Source: an uncultured Prevotella sp. (lineage in GTDB: Bacteria > Bacteroidota > Bacteroidia > Bacteroidales > Bacteroidaceae). Taken from it: a stretch of 23,828 bases of DNA. Both the position numbers and the translations under genes were made by a program. Of this stretch, positions 23,260 to 23,828 are shown one piece after another; position 1 is the first letter of the stretch, and each line of letters starts with the position of its first letter. The notes beneath the pieces were generated by a model that saw nothing but the letters and a program-made list of their open reading frames with translations, did not search any database and was not told where the DNA came from. The DNA is taken from assembly GCA_900314365.1 (NCBI GenBank), contig OMVH01000072.1, forward strand, positions 1-23,828. The letters run 5' to 3'.

Positions 23260-23828
23260 TTGTTACAGCTTGAAGCGGATTAGTACAGGGCCTACACATT
23301 GCAGATGGACAACCGCCATAGGCCGGGCATCTGCTGGGGTTATTAGGCAGACTTTTAACGTCAGTCATCGTGTTTGCGGGACAGAATCGGACTGTCAGGG
23401 CCTTTGAAGGCAACACGCTTTATAATAACGGTCCCGGAGGTCAATATATTATGGTATAAGGATATAATTTTGCTCTCTTAAGGGAACAATGCTTTGACTC
23501 AAAAAGTGTTGCCACCAAACTCTGGGAGCTTCAAGCGGCTACCGTTGTAAACCTAAGTCATTGCCGCTGAAAAGAAGGGGGTTGCCGGATTGGGTCTACG
23601 CAAGGAATTCACGGGTTGGCTACGCGTTGCTTGTGCTGGCAGTAATGCGCTCATAACTATCTCTATGACCGTCATCTGCTCGCGGTACTGTCAATGGCGG
23701 ACTGAAACCGTTTACGGGGGACATCTTTTCGATACCAACGCCGGTGCTTTGGAGGGCACGGTGAACTGTATAGTCTCCTGACTTCGTCAATGCGTCACCC
23801 TGAATCGAGAATAAGTTTTTGGAAAATA
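23260..23828. other. 569-base stretch without a confident gene at the right edge
   Basis: No recognisable RNA gene or protein family was found. Two things are visible. TAATTTTG at 23465-23472 (+) matches the -7 consensus but has no -33 partner and no obvious downstream ORF with an ATG. The minus-strand frame is open from the right edge to a TAG at 23620-23622, about 68 codons, so it could be the 3' end of a gene beginning outside the window. A competing plus-strand frame of about 75 codons overlaps it (ending 23781). Neither translation resembles a family I know. No TAnnTTTG promoter for the sulfatase is seen here. Confidence 0.4.

Overview
The window looks like a chromosomal segment of a member of the Bacteroidales, most likely Prevotella/Segatella-like. 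Reasons: several intergenic regions carry the Bacteroidetes -7 promoter element TAnnTTTG, two of them with a well-spaced -33 TTG/TTTG; start codons generally lack a clear Shine-Dalgarno sequence; and the gene types are typical of the group (two-LeuA leucine operon, pyrophosphate-dependent phosphofructokinase, GH25 lysozymes, golvesin-domain amidase-like protein, Ser-type sulfatase, zinc-ribbon membrane protein). No phage, transposase, integrase, CRISPR array, tRNA or rRNA was seen.

Layout. (1) Bases 1-1000 hold a short 9-bp tandem repeat and a minus-strand orphan LuxR-type response regulator with an atypical receiver. (2) Bases 1024-3474 form a plus-strand membrane-lipid cluster: PgpA phosphatase, small GtrA-like membrane protein, CDP-alcohol phosphatidyltransferase and an Aur1-like PAP2 enzyme. 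This resembles inositol-lipid clusters known in Bacteroidetes, but no inositol-phosphate synthase gene is present here. (3) Bases 3537-6542 carry two GH25 lysozyme-type genes, one secreted and one membrane-anchored, around a zinc-ribbon/TPR-like membrane protein. (4) Bases 6645-8285 encode PPi-dependent phosphofructokinase on the minus strand, with a very large hairpin at its end. (5) Bases 8421-15209 form a plus-strand run of six tightly spaced or overlapping genes: a 90-aa unknown, a PlsC-type acyltransferase, a secreted amidase-like protein interrupted by a golvesin domain, a 110-aa unknown, a YgiQ radical SAM protein and a PP2C-like phosphatase. (6) Bases 15242-21493 form the minus-strand operon leuA-leuC-leuD-leuA2-leuB under one strong promoter. 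(7) Bases 21595-23259 hold a lone secreted sulfatase on the minus strand. (8) Bases 23260-23828 have no confident gene, though the minus strand is open to the right edge.

The cell-envelope genes (phospholipid head-group enzymes, acyltransferase, lysozymes, amidase-like protein) are the main theme. The leucine operon is self-contained, and its second LeuA paralogue may connect leucine and isoleucine synthesis through citramalate. I did not find a clearly new multi-gene defence or mobile system. The points most worth following are the inositol-lipid-like cluster, the interrupted amidase, the near-leaderless promoters, the hairpin between pfp and the lysozyme gene, and the 77-nt ygiQ/PP2C overlap.
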